From NCBI GenBank assembly GCA_002336475.1, contig DDCX01000023.1:1-34883 (forward strand): DNA of 34,883 bases, written 5' to 3'. The DNA comes from Flavobacteriales bacterium UBA1995 (GTDB lineage: Bacteria; Bacteroidota; Bacteroidia; Flavobacteriales_D; Sanyastnellaceae). Both the position numbers and the translations under genes were made by a program. The notes under the pieces are model-generated. The model saw only the letters and a list, made by a program, of their open reading frames with translations. It ran no database searches and was not told the origin of the DNA. Positions 10,878-19,071 of this stretch are shown here, piece by piece; the first letter of the stretch is position 1; each line of letters opens with the position of its first letter.

Positions 10878-13388
10878 ATGAGCATGTCCTGGACCACATT
10901 CACCTCTTGCATCACCGCTTTATTCATGACCACCTCCTCGCTGGGAGCCGCCGCCCAATGGTACGCTGTTCCCCCGGAGAGTAAAGATGCCAGCTGGCAA
11001 GCTGGAGAACAGATGCGGGCTCAGGCGAGGGAGGCTGTTGCGGACGCCCGAGCAGTTTCCTACGACCACGCTTTGCTTTCGGTTGTACTCGACGCTGCAC
11101 CTGCTGAATGGGATGGTGCACAGGGGTCGGGAACCCGCCTAGAAAACAGCAGCTGCAGATTGACCCTTCCCTTGGTGGCGCAAAATGACCGCGGTTGGGA
11201 GGCGCACCCCTTCCGGGCCGTTCGTTCCGACGTCATGGCTCCTGCTTTGACAGCCAAGTATCCAGAAATCCGCAGTTACATGGTTCAATCCGAGCTCAAC
11301 GGCTTGATTTTTGGCCGCATCGACATGAGTCCGCGGGGGTTTCATGGCATCATCCATACCCCAGGCGGTACCGTGTACATCGACCCCTGGAACGTGGGGC
11401 AATTCGACCAATTGATGGTGTACACCCGGACCGAATTCATGAACGTCACCGAAAAGCGGAGAGACGGCTGTGATGCGCGCCAAATGGGGGTAGGAAAAGG
11501 CACCGATGCCAGTGGCACCGGACGGCTTGACGACGGCAAGATTACCCAGCGCGTTGGCCCTCCGTACGGTCCAACCCGGCGCAATTATTCGCTGGCCTTG
11601 GCATGCACGGGAGAGTACGGTCAATTTCATGGAGGTACGGTCTCCAGCGTGTTGTCCGCCATGAACACGTCTATCAACCGCATCAACAGCATTGTGGAAC
11701 CCGAAATGGCCATCCGATTGACCCTCATCCCCGACAACGACGAATTGATCTTTCTGAACGGTTCTACGGACCCTTACACCAACTCCAACGGAGGAGCCAT
11801 GCTGTCGCAAAACCAAAACACCATCGACAACATCATTGGTTTCAACGGGTATGACATCGGGCACGTGTTCTCCACGGGCGGCGGCGGCGTCGCTTACCTC
11901 GCCTCGGTATGCACGTCCTTCAAAGCCGGCGGTGTAACGGGGCTCCCCGCTCCCATTGGCGACCCTTTTGATGTGGACTACGTGGGGCACGAAATGGGGC
12001 ATCAATTTGGGTGCAACCACACCTTCAACAATTCCTGCAGTGGCAACCGCGCTTCATCGGCGGCCTATGAACCTGGCAGCGGTTCTACCATCATGAGTTA
12101 CAGCGGAATTTGTGCGCCCAACCTGCAAAACAATTCCGACGATGTGTACCACGTGCACAGCCTGATCGAAGGAACCAACTATCTCCACAGCGGATTTGGC
12201 AACTCCTGTGCCACGCAGGCGTCCAGTGGAAATTCTGCCCCCACTGTTTCGGTGGGCGTGAGCACGTTTAGCATTCCAAAGGAGACCCCGTTCGAACTGA
12301 CCGCTATTGCCACCGACCCCAACCCTGCGAACACCTTGACCTACAGCTGGGAGCAGTACAACTTGGGCAATGCCACATCCAGCGGCGACAACAACCTCAA
12401 CAACCCCGCCGGCAACGCCCCCTGCATCCGGTCATTTGCTCCTGTAACCTCCCCAACACGCGTCATCCCGAAAGTCGACAAACTGGTCAACAACCAAGTG
12501 TCTTTTGGAGAACACCTGCCTGACTACAGCAGAAACATGACATTTAAGTGCACCGTGCGCGACAACAATCCCGGTTGCGGTGGCGTGGCAGTGGGCACCA
12601 AGACCTTTCTGATCGACGCAACAACGGGCCCCTTCTTGGTGTCGTACCCCAACACCAACATCAGCCGCGCTGGAAACTCTGAATTGACCGTGCTCTGGGA
12701 TGTTGCTGGAACCGATGGCGGCAACGTAAACTGCTCGGATGTAGACATCTATTGCAGTGTGGACGGAGGGTACACCTGGACATACCAGCTCGCTGAAAGC
12801 GTTCCCAATTCAGGATCTGCAGTGGTCGTTCTGCCCGCGATTACCACCAATGCTGCCCGCATCAAAGTGAAAGGGGACGGCTCCATCTTCTTTGACATTA
12901 GCAATGCCAACTTCACAATAACGGCTGTGCAGGGCTGCACGGACCCCACAGCGTGCAACTTCATGGACATTGCCTCTGTCGATGACGGTTCCTGTCAGCC
13001 CCCAGGCGTCCTCTATGCCGATGCCGACGGTGATGGCTTTGGAAATGCCGACGTGAACACCACGGGATGCGAAGGAAGTCTCATTGGTTTTGTCACAAAC
13101 GCAACCGATTGCGATGATTCTCGTAATGACGTCTATCCTGGCGCGCCAGGGACGCAGGATGGCGTCGACAATGACTGTAGCGGCGGACCATTGGCTCCAG
13201 ATGAGGAAAGCCAATGCCCGGAAGACCTCGATAACGATGGTTTCGTGAACGTCAATGACATCCTCCTGCTCCTCGGCGAGTTTGGTTGCGTTGAAGGATG
13301 TACGTTAGATGTGAACGGCATTCCAGGCGTGGATGTGGCAGATTTCTTGATCGTTCTTGGAGCGTTCGGTCTGCCTTGTTCGAACTGA
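10878..13388 (+). CDS. Secreted reprolysin-like (M12-type) zinc metalloprotease
   Basis: A predicted extracellular protease. The zinc site is HEMGHQFGCNH (11988-12020), the metzincin pattern HExxHxxGxxH, followed by a Met-turn (GSTIMSYSG). A propeptide of about 200 residues precedes it. After the catalytic domain come beta-sandwich domains (APTVSVGVSTFSIPKETPF..., and a YPNTNISRAGNSELTVLWDVAG region). The tail has a cysteine module (12933-12995), an Asp-rich segment (ADADGDGFG...DCDD...VDNDCSGG) like MopE-type metal-binding motifs, and a 57-residue dockerin-like end. The frame is open from ATG 10779; I prefer 10878 because a hydrophobic signal (SWTTFTSCITALFMTTSSLG, cleavage at AAA-Q) follows directly, but it lacks the usual positive charges, so 10827 or 10779 are possible. 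The propeller protein gene follows after 40 bases. Confidence 0.88.
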   Translation: MSMSWTTFTSCITALFMTTSSLGAAAQWYAVPPESKDASWQAGEQMRAQAREAVADARAVSYDHALLSVVLDAAPAEWDGAQGSGTRLENSSCRLTLPLVAQNDRGWEAHPFRAVRSDVMAPALTAKYPEIRSYMVQSELNGLIFGRIDMSPRGFHGIIHTPGGTVYIDPWNVGQFDQLMVYTRTEFMNVTEKRRDGCDARQMGVGKGTDASGTGRLDDGKITQRVGPPYGPTRRNYSLALACTGEYGQFHGGTVSSVLSAMNTSINRINSIVEPEMAIRLTLIPDNDELIFLNGSTDPYTNSNGGAMLSQNQNTIDNIIGFNGYDIGHVFSTGGGGVAYLASVCTSFKAGGVTGLPAPIGDPFDVDYVGHEMGHQFGCNHTFNNSCSGNRASSAAYEPGSGSTIMSYSGICAPNLQNNSDDVYHVHSLIEGTNYLHSGFGNSCATQASSGNSAPTVSVGVSTFSIPKETPFELTAIATDPNPANTLTYSWEQYNLGNATSSGDNNLNNPAGNAPCIRSFAPVTSPTRVIPKVDKLVNNQVSFGEHLPDYSRNMTFKCTVRDNNPGCGGVAVGTKTFLIDATTGPFLVSYPNTNISRAGNSELTVLWDVAGTDGGNVNCSDVDIYCSVDGGYTWTYQLAESVPNSGSAVVVLPAITTNAARIKVKGDGSIFFDISNANFTITAVQGCTDPTACNFMDIASVDDGSCQPPGVLYADADGDGFGNADVNTTGCEGSLIGFVTNATDCDDSRNDVYPGAPGTQDGVDNDCSGGPLAPDEESQCPEDLDNDGFVNVNDILLLLGEFGCVEGCTLDVNGIPGVDVADFLIVLGAFGLPCSN
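12933..12995 (+). repeat. Cysteine module GCTDxxACN...DDGSC in the metalloprotease
   Basis: A single 21-residue module near the protease C-terminus (GCTDPTACN, then DDGSC), matching the module length in the other two secreted proteins. It opens the shared tail of about 151 residues. Confidence 0.75.
13215..13385 (+). other. 57-residue dockerin-like C-terminal domain, copy 1 (metalloprotease)
   Basis: The last 57 residues hold two loops in the style of dockerin EF-hands. The first, DLDNDGFVNVND, has acidic or polar residues at calcium-ligand positions 1, 3, 5 and 12 and Gly at 6. The second, DVNGIPGVDVAD, is degenerate at positions 5-6. Each loop is followed by a Leu-rich helix (ILLLLGEFG, FLIVLGAFG). 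It aligns without gaps to 17392-17562, with 29 of 57 residues identical and all four cysteines matching; both end in CSN. Confidence 0.75.
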
Positions 13389-13413
13389 CCCAGTGCCTCT
13401 TTTTGGGGCCAGA

Positions 13414-13441
13414 AATGCCCCTTGTACAATGCCCCTTGCAC
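13414..13441 (+). repeat. Tandem 14-base direct repeat at the start of the propeller gene
   Basis: AATGCCCCTTGTAC and AATGCCCCTTGCAC lie back to back with one mismatch. Each carries an ATG; because the period is 14, the two ATGs (13415 and 13429) are in different frames. Only 13429 opens the long protein; 13415 opens a 16-codon frame (MPLVQCPLHTHFQPRR, stop). Confidence 0.7.
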
Positions 13442-16400
13442 ACACACTTTCAGCCTCGACGCTGAGCCGCCCCAAGAGGGCGAAGTGTGCCCTGATTTTA
13501 GGGTTGTTCTGGGGGTTGCTGACGGGCCTTCAAGCCCAAGGTGATGCCGCGGCGCATTGGAGCGAAGCCATGCGCCAAGGGACCTTGCCTATAGACTCCA
13601 TTGAGGCCTTGTATGCGGCTGACGGCCCGTCTCCTGCATTGCGGGGCAAAGGCGCTAAACCGTTCCAACGTTGGTTGGCCTTCATGAAACCCCGGGTCGA
13701 TGCCGGTGGCATGCGCCCATCGAATGCGGCCATTGCGCGCTCCCTTGAACGCGCCGAGGAGGACCGCCTGCAAGAGTCAGCGCAACGGACCACCACAGAC
13801 CCCAGCTGGTCATTTGCTGGACCTGTAGGTCCCACAGGCCTCGGAGGAAGCGGACGCCTCAACCGGTTGGTAAACCGGCCTGGCTCAACAGAAGAATGGT
13901 GGGCCTGTGCCCCAGCAGGAGGGTTGTGGCGCACGCTCAATGGAGGCGATGACTGGACCGCCATGGGCGGACAGCAACTGGCCTCTATCGGCGTATCGGA
14001 CATTGCTTTTCACCCTGTCAACCCCAACCGCATTTGGATTGCCACGGGCGATGGCGACTTTGGAGACACCCGTTCCATTGGCATCTGGACCTCCTTTGAT
14101 GGAGGCCTGACATGGGAAGCCACCGGATTGGACTGGGGCACCAACATGGGCCGCACCTTGACCCGAATTCTGGTGCACCCCAGCCATCCTGACACCTTGT
14201 GGACCTCATCGAGCTTGGGGGTCTACCGCAGCATCAACGGCGGAGAGAATTGGATCAGGACCATCACTGGAAACTTCGCCTCACTGGAAGTTGACCCCTC
14301 CGATCCTGAGCACATCCTTGCAGCGGAGTTCGGCAATGACATTGCCGAGAGCCATGACGCAGGTGCCACCTGGGAGGTCAACAGCCTCGATGGCACTTCG
14401 TTTGGCATCAGCCGGATCACCCTTGCCTTTGCGCCTTCAGCGCCCGACACGGTCTACGCTGTGGCCGGCAAAAACAACGACCAAGGCTTTGCCGGTTTCT
14501 GGCGCAGTACAGACGGAGGTTCAAGTTGGACTGCCCGCATGCTGGAAGGCGAAGGCCCCAACTTGTTGGGCTGGACTGTGGATGGTGAAGACTCCGGAGG
14601 ACAAGCATGGTATGACCTGGCCTTGGCCGTTCATCCCGAAAATCCCAACCGGGTGCACGTCGGCGGGGTCAACCTCTGGGGATCAGAAGATGGAGGTGCC
14701 CAATGGCAATGTGCTGCACATTGGTATGCCGGTGCTGATCTTCCCTATTTGCACGCGGACCAACACGGCTTGAAATACCTCGATGACGGCCGAATGCTCG
14801 TCGCCAATGATGGCGGCGCTTTTGTGTTTGACCCCACATCGTCTCTGTCGACCGACAAAAGCGCAGGGTTGGCCATCACACAGGCGTACAGGCTCGACCT
14901 GGACCCTCAAGCCATTGACCGCTTGCTTGTGGGCACCCAAGACAACGGCACTTTCATGAAGCATGAGGGGGCTTGGGAACATGTTTTGGGGGGCGACGGC
15001 TTCCAATGCGCCTTTCACGGCGCACTGTCCGAGGTGGTGTACGCCTCTCTGTATTATGGCCAGGTGTTTCGCTCCGACGATGGCGGAAACGCCTTTCAGC
15101 AAATCGCGGGCAATGCAGGCAGTGAAGAAAACCAACAGGGCGCATGGCTGACCCCATGGGAGGTGAGCCCCTTTAATCCCGACTGGGTGTACATCGCCAA
15201 GGACAAAGTCTATCGGTCGACCAACCGGGGCAACCATTGGGTTCCCCTCGAAACATTGCCGGGCGGAGACTGCACCGGGATGGCATTGGCAGCCAATGAC
15301 GTGAGCCGGCTCTATGTCATGAAAGAATTCAGGATGTTCCGGTCCACCGACGGACAGACCTTTAGCGAATTGGACCCTCCGAATGGATTTGACTGGATCA
15401 CCGATGTCCACGTGGCTCCAAACGATGCAGACCACCTCTGGGCCTCCCTCTCGAACTACAACGATTCCACCAAGGTCATCGAAAGCCTTGACGGCGGTCT
15501 GAACTGGACCAACATCAGCGAGGGCCTGCCCCCGGCTCCGGTCAACTGCGTGGAGCGCGACGAAGAATCTGGCATCTTGTATGCGGGGACCGACATCGGC
15601 GTCTACGCCCGGCCAGATGTACCCGGTGCCACATGGGAGCGGCTTTCTGACGGCCTTCCCAATGTGGTGGTCTCTGACCTGCTCATCCACAGCCCCTCAG
15701 GACGCTTGGCTGCTGCCACTTATGGCAGGGGCGTGTACATGCTGGATCTTCCCGACCCCCCTGCAAAAGACGCGGCATTGGGCAGAATCCGATCGCCGAG
15801 GGGCTCCAGTTGCGCCGACAATCCGCCTGTCGAAGTCCCCGTGCTCAACCTCGGAACCACCGACATCCACCAGCTGCACCTTCAATACGGCTACTTCGGT
15901 GGTGCGTCAGCGGATACGGTCTGGAATGGACACATCGCCCCAGGAGACAGCACACACCTGTTTCTCGACCCCATTGCTGCGCCTTCTGGCTTTGCCGACT
16001 TCTCCATCATCATTACTGCTGTCGATGGCGCATCCGACAACCGAAGCTCAAACAACACCCGCGCCACCCAATCGCTGCGGATTGACAGCAGCACAGCGGT
16101 GGTGCTCACCTTTACATCGGACTGCTTTGGATCTCAGCACGGCTGGCTTTTCAAAGACGCCCAAGGACGCGTGTTGCACAGAAGCGGTTGGCTCGACCCC
16201 CTGTCCACGCAGCAAGACACCCTCTGTCTGCCCCAAGGCTGCATGACTTTCGAGGTTCACAGGGACCAATTGAGCGGTTACGAAAGCCTCATGGCCGATT
16301 GTGGAACGGGGCTGGCTTTCAGCCTCAAACTGCTGGGAACTGAAGACCCTTTCATGTCCTCGCCAACGAACGGGGTCGAGGGCAGTTACAACTTCTGTCT

Positions 16401-17565
16401 GCCCAACGTCGACGACGGTGGCTGTAAGGACCCCTATGCCTCAAACTATGCAGCCGACGCCCTGTTCGATGACGGCACTTGCGAATCCACTTGCTATCCG
16501 CTGACCATCGACATCCAACCGGATTGCCATCCAGAGGAAACCAGCTGGAGCCTGGCCCCCGGCGGATTGTCCATTGCCATGGGCACCATCCCCGCCAGCG
16601 GTCAACAATGGAACCTTTGCCTGGATGCCGGGTGTCGCACTTTTCAAATCCAAGACCATCAGGTCAATGGTTGGACGCCCTGCCCGGGGTCTTCAGCTTC
16701 GGTGACCTTGACCAGCCTTGGAGACACCCTCTATCACGCCGTCAACCCGGATTTCGGGAGCATTTTACAAACCGAAGTGTGCTTGCCCCCCGTCCACCTC
16801 GTGGGGTGCATGGTGCCCAGCGCCTGCAACTTTGATCCCCTCGCAGATGGCGCCGGGACCTGTGATTACTCCTGCTACGGTTGCACCGACTCCACCGCCT
16901 GCAACTTTGACCCGCCGGCCACCAAGAGCGATGGTTCATGCATCCAAGCCACAGGATGCACCCACCCTGCCGCGTGCAATTTCGATCTGTTCTCATTGTG
17001 CGATGACGGAAGTTGTGTCTTCCCAGAAACTGGTCTCGACTGCGACGGGCAATGCTTAGGTGGCGATTCAGATGGCGACGGCGTGTGCGATGGCGATGAA
17101 TTCTCTGGGTGCACCCACCCAGATGCCTGCAACTTCCTGTTGGGAGCCACCGAAGACGATGGCAGCTGCTTGTTTCCCAGCACGGCATGGCCCGACACCG
17201 ACGGAGATGGCTTTGGCGACCAGACCAATGGATTGTCAGAGGATTTTTGTGGCGTTCCTCCTCCTGGCTGGGTGCTCAACGACAACGACTGCAACGACGC
17301 CAATGCCAACTTCTATCCAGAAGCTCCGCTCCTGCCCCTCGGCGGAGACGTGAATTGCGACGGGTTTGTCTCTGGCGCCGAGTTGGCGCCCTGCTCGAGC
17401 GACATCAATCAAGACGGCATTACCGCCATTGACGACCTGCTCGGACTGCTGAGTGAGTTTGGCTGTCTCTCCGACTGCACGCAGGATGTGGACGGCAACG
17501 GCATGGTCTCCAGTGCCGACCTGCTGATTCTTTTGGCGGCTTTTGGGATGGAATGCAGCAATTGA
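13429..17565 (+). CDS. Large secreted BNR/Asp-box beta-propeller protein with cysteine modules
   Basis: Predicted 1378 aa extracellular protein. The start at ATG 13429 gives a good signal peptide: basic region RPKRAK, hydrophobic LILGLFWGLLTGL, cleavage near QA-Q. The frame stays open upstream into the protease gene through a TTG, which I reject. Roughly 13.9-15.5 kb encodes at least ten Asp-box units (LNGGDDW, SFDGGLTW, SINGGENW, SHDAGATW, STDGGSSW, SEDGGAQW, SDDGGNAF, STNRGNHW, STDGQTF, SLDGGLNW), as in sortilin or sialidase-type propellers. No sialidase FRIP motif was noticed, so catalysis is unproven. A CARDB-like beta-sandwich follows (VEVPVLNLGTTDIHQL), then five cysteine modules, an Asp-rich segment and the 57-residue dockerin-like end shared with the upstream protease. 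Probably a surface or adhesion protein; substrate unknown. Confidence 0.9.
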   Translation: MPLAHTLSASTLSRPKRAKCALILGLFWGLLTGLQAQGDAAAHWSEAMRQGTLPIDSIEALYAADGPSPALRGKGAKPFQRWLAFMKPRVDAGGMRPSNAAIARSLERAEEDRLQESAQRTTTDPSWSFAGPVGPTGLGGSGRLNRLVNRPGSTEEWWACAPAGGLWRTLNGGDDWTAMGGQQLASIGVSDIAFHPVNPNRIWIATGDGDFGDTRSIGIWTSFDGGLTWEATGLDWGTNMGRTLTRILVHPSHPDTLWTSSSLGVYRSINGGENWIRTITGNFASLEVDPSDPEHILAAEFGNDIAESHDAGATWEVNSLDGTSFGISRITLAFAPSAPDTVYAVAGKNNDQGFAGFWRSTDGGSSWTARMLEGEGPNLLGWTVDGEDSGGQAWYDLALAVHPENPNRVHVGGVNLWGSEDGGAQWQCAAHWYAGADLPYLHADQHGLKYLDDGRMLVANDGGAFVFDPTSSLSTDKSAGLAITQAYRLDLDPQAIDRLLVGTQDNGTFMKHEGAWEHVLGGDGFQCAFHGALSEVVYASLYYGQVFRSDDGGNAFQQIAGNAGSEENQQGAWLTPWEVSPFNPDWVYIAKDKVYRSTNRGNHWVPLETLPGGDCTGMALAANDVSRLYVMKEFRMFRSTDGQTFSELDPPNGFDWITDVHVAPNDADHLWASLSNYNDSTKVIESLDGGLNWTNISEGLPPAPVNCVERDEESGILYAGTDIGVYARPDVPGATWERLSDGLPNVVVSDLLIHSPSGRLAAATYGRGVYMLDLPDPPAKDAALGRIRSPRGSSCADNPPVEVPVLNLGTTDIHQLHLQYGYFGGASADTVWNGHIAPGDSTHLFLDPIAAPSGFADFSIIITAVDGASDNRSSNNTRATQSLRIDSSTAVVLTFTSDCFGSQHGWLFKDAQGRVLHRSGWLDPLSTQQDTLCLPQGCMTFEVHRDQLSGYESLMADCGTGLAFSLKLLGTEDPFMSSPTNGVEGSYNFCLPNVDDGGCKDPYASNYAADALFDDGTCESTCYPLTIDIQPDCHPEETSWSLAPGGLSIAMGTIPASGQQWNLCLDAGCRTFQIQDHQVNGWTPCPGSSASVTLTSLGDTLYHAVNPDFGSILQTEVCLPPVHLVGCMVPSACNFDPLADGAGTCDYSCYGCTDSTACNFDPPATKSDGSCIQATGCTHPAACNFDLFSLCDDGSCVFPETGLDCDGQCLGGDSDGDGVCDGDEFSGCTHPDACNFLLGATEDDGSCLFPSTAWPDTDGDGFGDQTNGLSEDFCGVPPPGWVLNDNDCNDANANFYPEAPLLPLGGDVNCDGFVSGAELAPCSSDINQDGITAIDDLLGLLSEFGCLSDCTQDVDGNGMVSSADLLILLAAFGMECSN
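16420..17169 (+). repeat. Array of five cysteine modules in the propeller protein
   Basis: Modules lie at 16420-16482 (GCKDPYASN...DDGTC), 16804-16863 (GCMVPSACN...GAGTC, 20 residues), 16879-16941 (GCTDSTACN...SDGSC), 16954-17016 (GCTHPAACN...CDDGSC) and 17107-17169 (GCTHPDACN...EDDGSC). The last four are closely spaced. A beta-rich segment (about 16483-16803) separates the first. Three Cys per unit and acidic ends suggest disulfide-stabilised, metal-binding spacers. Confidence 0.8.
17392..17562 (+). other. 57-residue dockerin-like C-terminal domain, copy 2 (propeller protein)
   Basis: The final 57 residues contain the loops DINQDGITAIDD and DVDGNGMVSSAD, both good 12-residue EF-hand loops. 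Each is followed by a Leu-rich helix (LLGLLSEFG, LLILLAAFG), with the same four cysteines and the same CSN end as copy 1 at 13215-13385. Confidence 0.75.
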
Positions 17566-17574
17566 CATGGTACC

Positions 17575-17600
17575 CCCCAAATTTTGGCCGAATTTCGGGG
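17575..17600 (+). promoter_or_regulatory. Possible hairpin abutting the pepD start
   Basis: CCCCAAATT (17575-17583) pairs with AATTTCGGGG (17591-17600) with one bulged C, around the loop TTGGCCG. The pepD ATG follows at 17602. There is no T-run, so it is a poor intrinsic terminator; it could mask the ribosome-binding region or protect the preceding mRNA end. Confidence 0.35.
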
Positions 17601-17601
17601 C

Positions 17602-19071
17602 ATGTCTGAAGCAGTACGCCAATTGGAACCGAAAGCCCTGTGGGGCCGGTTCGCCGACTTGAATGCCATCCCCCGCCCATCGGGCAAAGAAGAAGCCGTG
17701 TGCCGGTGGATCACGGGACTCGCAGAATCTAAAGGGCTCGATGTTTCCTCCGACGACGTGGGCAATGTGCTGGTGCGCAAACCTGCTACAGCCGGCATGG
17801 AGGGCCGCAAGACCGTCATTCTTCAAAGCCATGTCGACATGGTCTGCCAGAAGAACAACGACACTGAATTCGACTTCGATACCGAAGGAATTCGGATGGT
17901 GGTGGACGGCGACTGGGTGCGTGCCCAAGGCACCACCCTCGGAGCAGACAACGGGCTCGGCGTGGCCACCATGCTCGCCATCATGGAAAGCACCAACACC
18001 CCCCACCCCCCGCTCGAGCTGCTCTTCACCATCGATGAAGAGACCGGCATGACCGGTGCCCTTGAGCTCAAGCAAGGCTGGATGGAAGGTGAAATCTTGC
18101 TGAACCTGGACACAGAAGACGACCGCGAGATTGGCATCGGCTGCGCCGGCGGCATTGACTTGGGCTTTTCAGGCCAGCTGGCCACCAACGCCCCCGCTGC
18201 TTCTCATGGCATTGTGGTAGAAGTCAAAGGCGGGAGTGGCGGCCACAGCGGTATGGACATTCACAAGGGCATTGCCAACGCCAACAAGCTCTTGGTCCGC
18301 GTTCTGCGGGAAATGATGTTGTCCCAAGATGGTGGCTCAACCATCGAACTCTCGGCACTGGATGGCGGCGGATTGCGCAATGCCATTCCGCGCGAAGCCA
18401 GGGCCACGATTGCCAGCAGCCAAACAGCCTCCGATTGGTCCCAGCAGCTCCAAGGACTCACCGCCGACATTCAGGCCGAGTACCGGACCACCGACCCTTC
18501 CCTGTCGGTCTCCTTTCATACTGCAGACGCCCCTGACCAGGTCTTGAGCAGCAGCACCGCTGTCACTTTTTTGTCTGCATTGGACTTCTGCCCCAATGGC
18601 ATTGACCGCATGAGCCCTGACATCGAGGGACTGGTTCAGACCTCCAACAATGTGGCCCGCATCTCCTTAAAGGCAGGTGCGGCCGAAGTCCACTGCCTCA
18701 CGAGAAGCTCAGTAGACACCGAGAAGATGGACCTCGCCCGCAGAATCGAAGCGGGATTTGCTTTGGCAGGGTTGAACGCATCCCGAGGAGGCGCTTACCC
18801 CGGCTGGACGCCGGACCCAGACAGCGAAGTGGTGCGCATGATGGCGGACCTGTACCGAGAACTGCACGGCCACGAGCCCCTGGTGCTGGCTTGTCATGCC
18901 GGCCTCGAATGTGGCATCCTTGGAAGCCGATACCCGGCACTCGATATGGTCAGCTTTGGCCCCACCATTTTGGGGGCGCACAGCCCCGACGAAAGGGCTT
19001 CGGTTTCTTCAGTCCACAAATACTGGGCTTGGTTCCTTGAATCATTGGCCCGCACACCCCAACGCGCATGA
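17602..19071 (+). CDS. pepD: Aminoacyl-histidine dipeptidase (M20 family, PepD-type)
   Basis: Cytoplasmic zinc dipeptidase that cleaves Xaa-His and other dipeptides. At 489 aa it is close to E. coli PepD (485 aa). Metal-site motifs are LQSHVDMVCQKN with His77 and Asp79, TTLGADNGLGVA with the bridging Asp116, FTIDEETGMTG with Glu146/147 (general base and ligand), LNLDTEDDREIGIGCAGG, and the C-terminal GLECGIL...GAHSPDER. The lid domain begins near the GHSGMDIHKG segment. A frame start at TTG 17584 exists, but ATG 17602 gives the usual N-terminus (MSEAVRQLEPKALW). A hairpin lies directly upstream. The stop overlaps the surE start by four bases. Confidence 0.93.
   Translation: MSEAVRQLEPKALWGRFADLNAIPRPSGKEEAVCRWITGLAESKGLDVSSDDVGNVLVRKPATAGMEGRKTVILQSHVDMVCQKNNDTEFDFDTEGIRMVVDGDWVRAQGTTLGADNGLGVATMLAIMESTNTPHPPLELLFTIDEETGMTGALELKQGWMEGEILLNLDTEDDREIGIGCAGGIDLGFSGQLATNAPAASHGIVVEVKGGSGGHSGMDIHKGIANANKLLVRVLREMMLSQDGGSTIELSALDGGGLRNAIPREARATIASSQTASDWSQQLQGLTADIQAEYRTTDPSLSVSFHTADAPDQVLSSSTAVTFLSALDFCPNGIDRMSPDIEGLVQTSNNVARISLKAGAAEVHCLTRSSVDTEKMDLARRIEAGFALAGLNASRGGAYPGWTPDPDSEVVRMMADLYRELHGHEPLVLACHAGLECGILGSRYPALDMVSFGPTILGAHSPDERASVSSVHKYWAWFLESLARTPQRA

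Noticed and set aside
13399..13421. GGGGC...GCCCC hairpin after the protease gene as a terminator
   Set aside because: The T-run comes before the stem instead of after it, and the stem has only five pairs.
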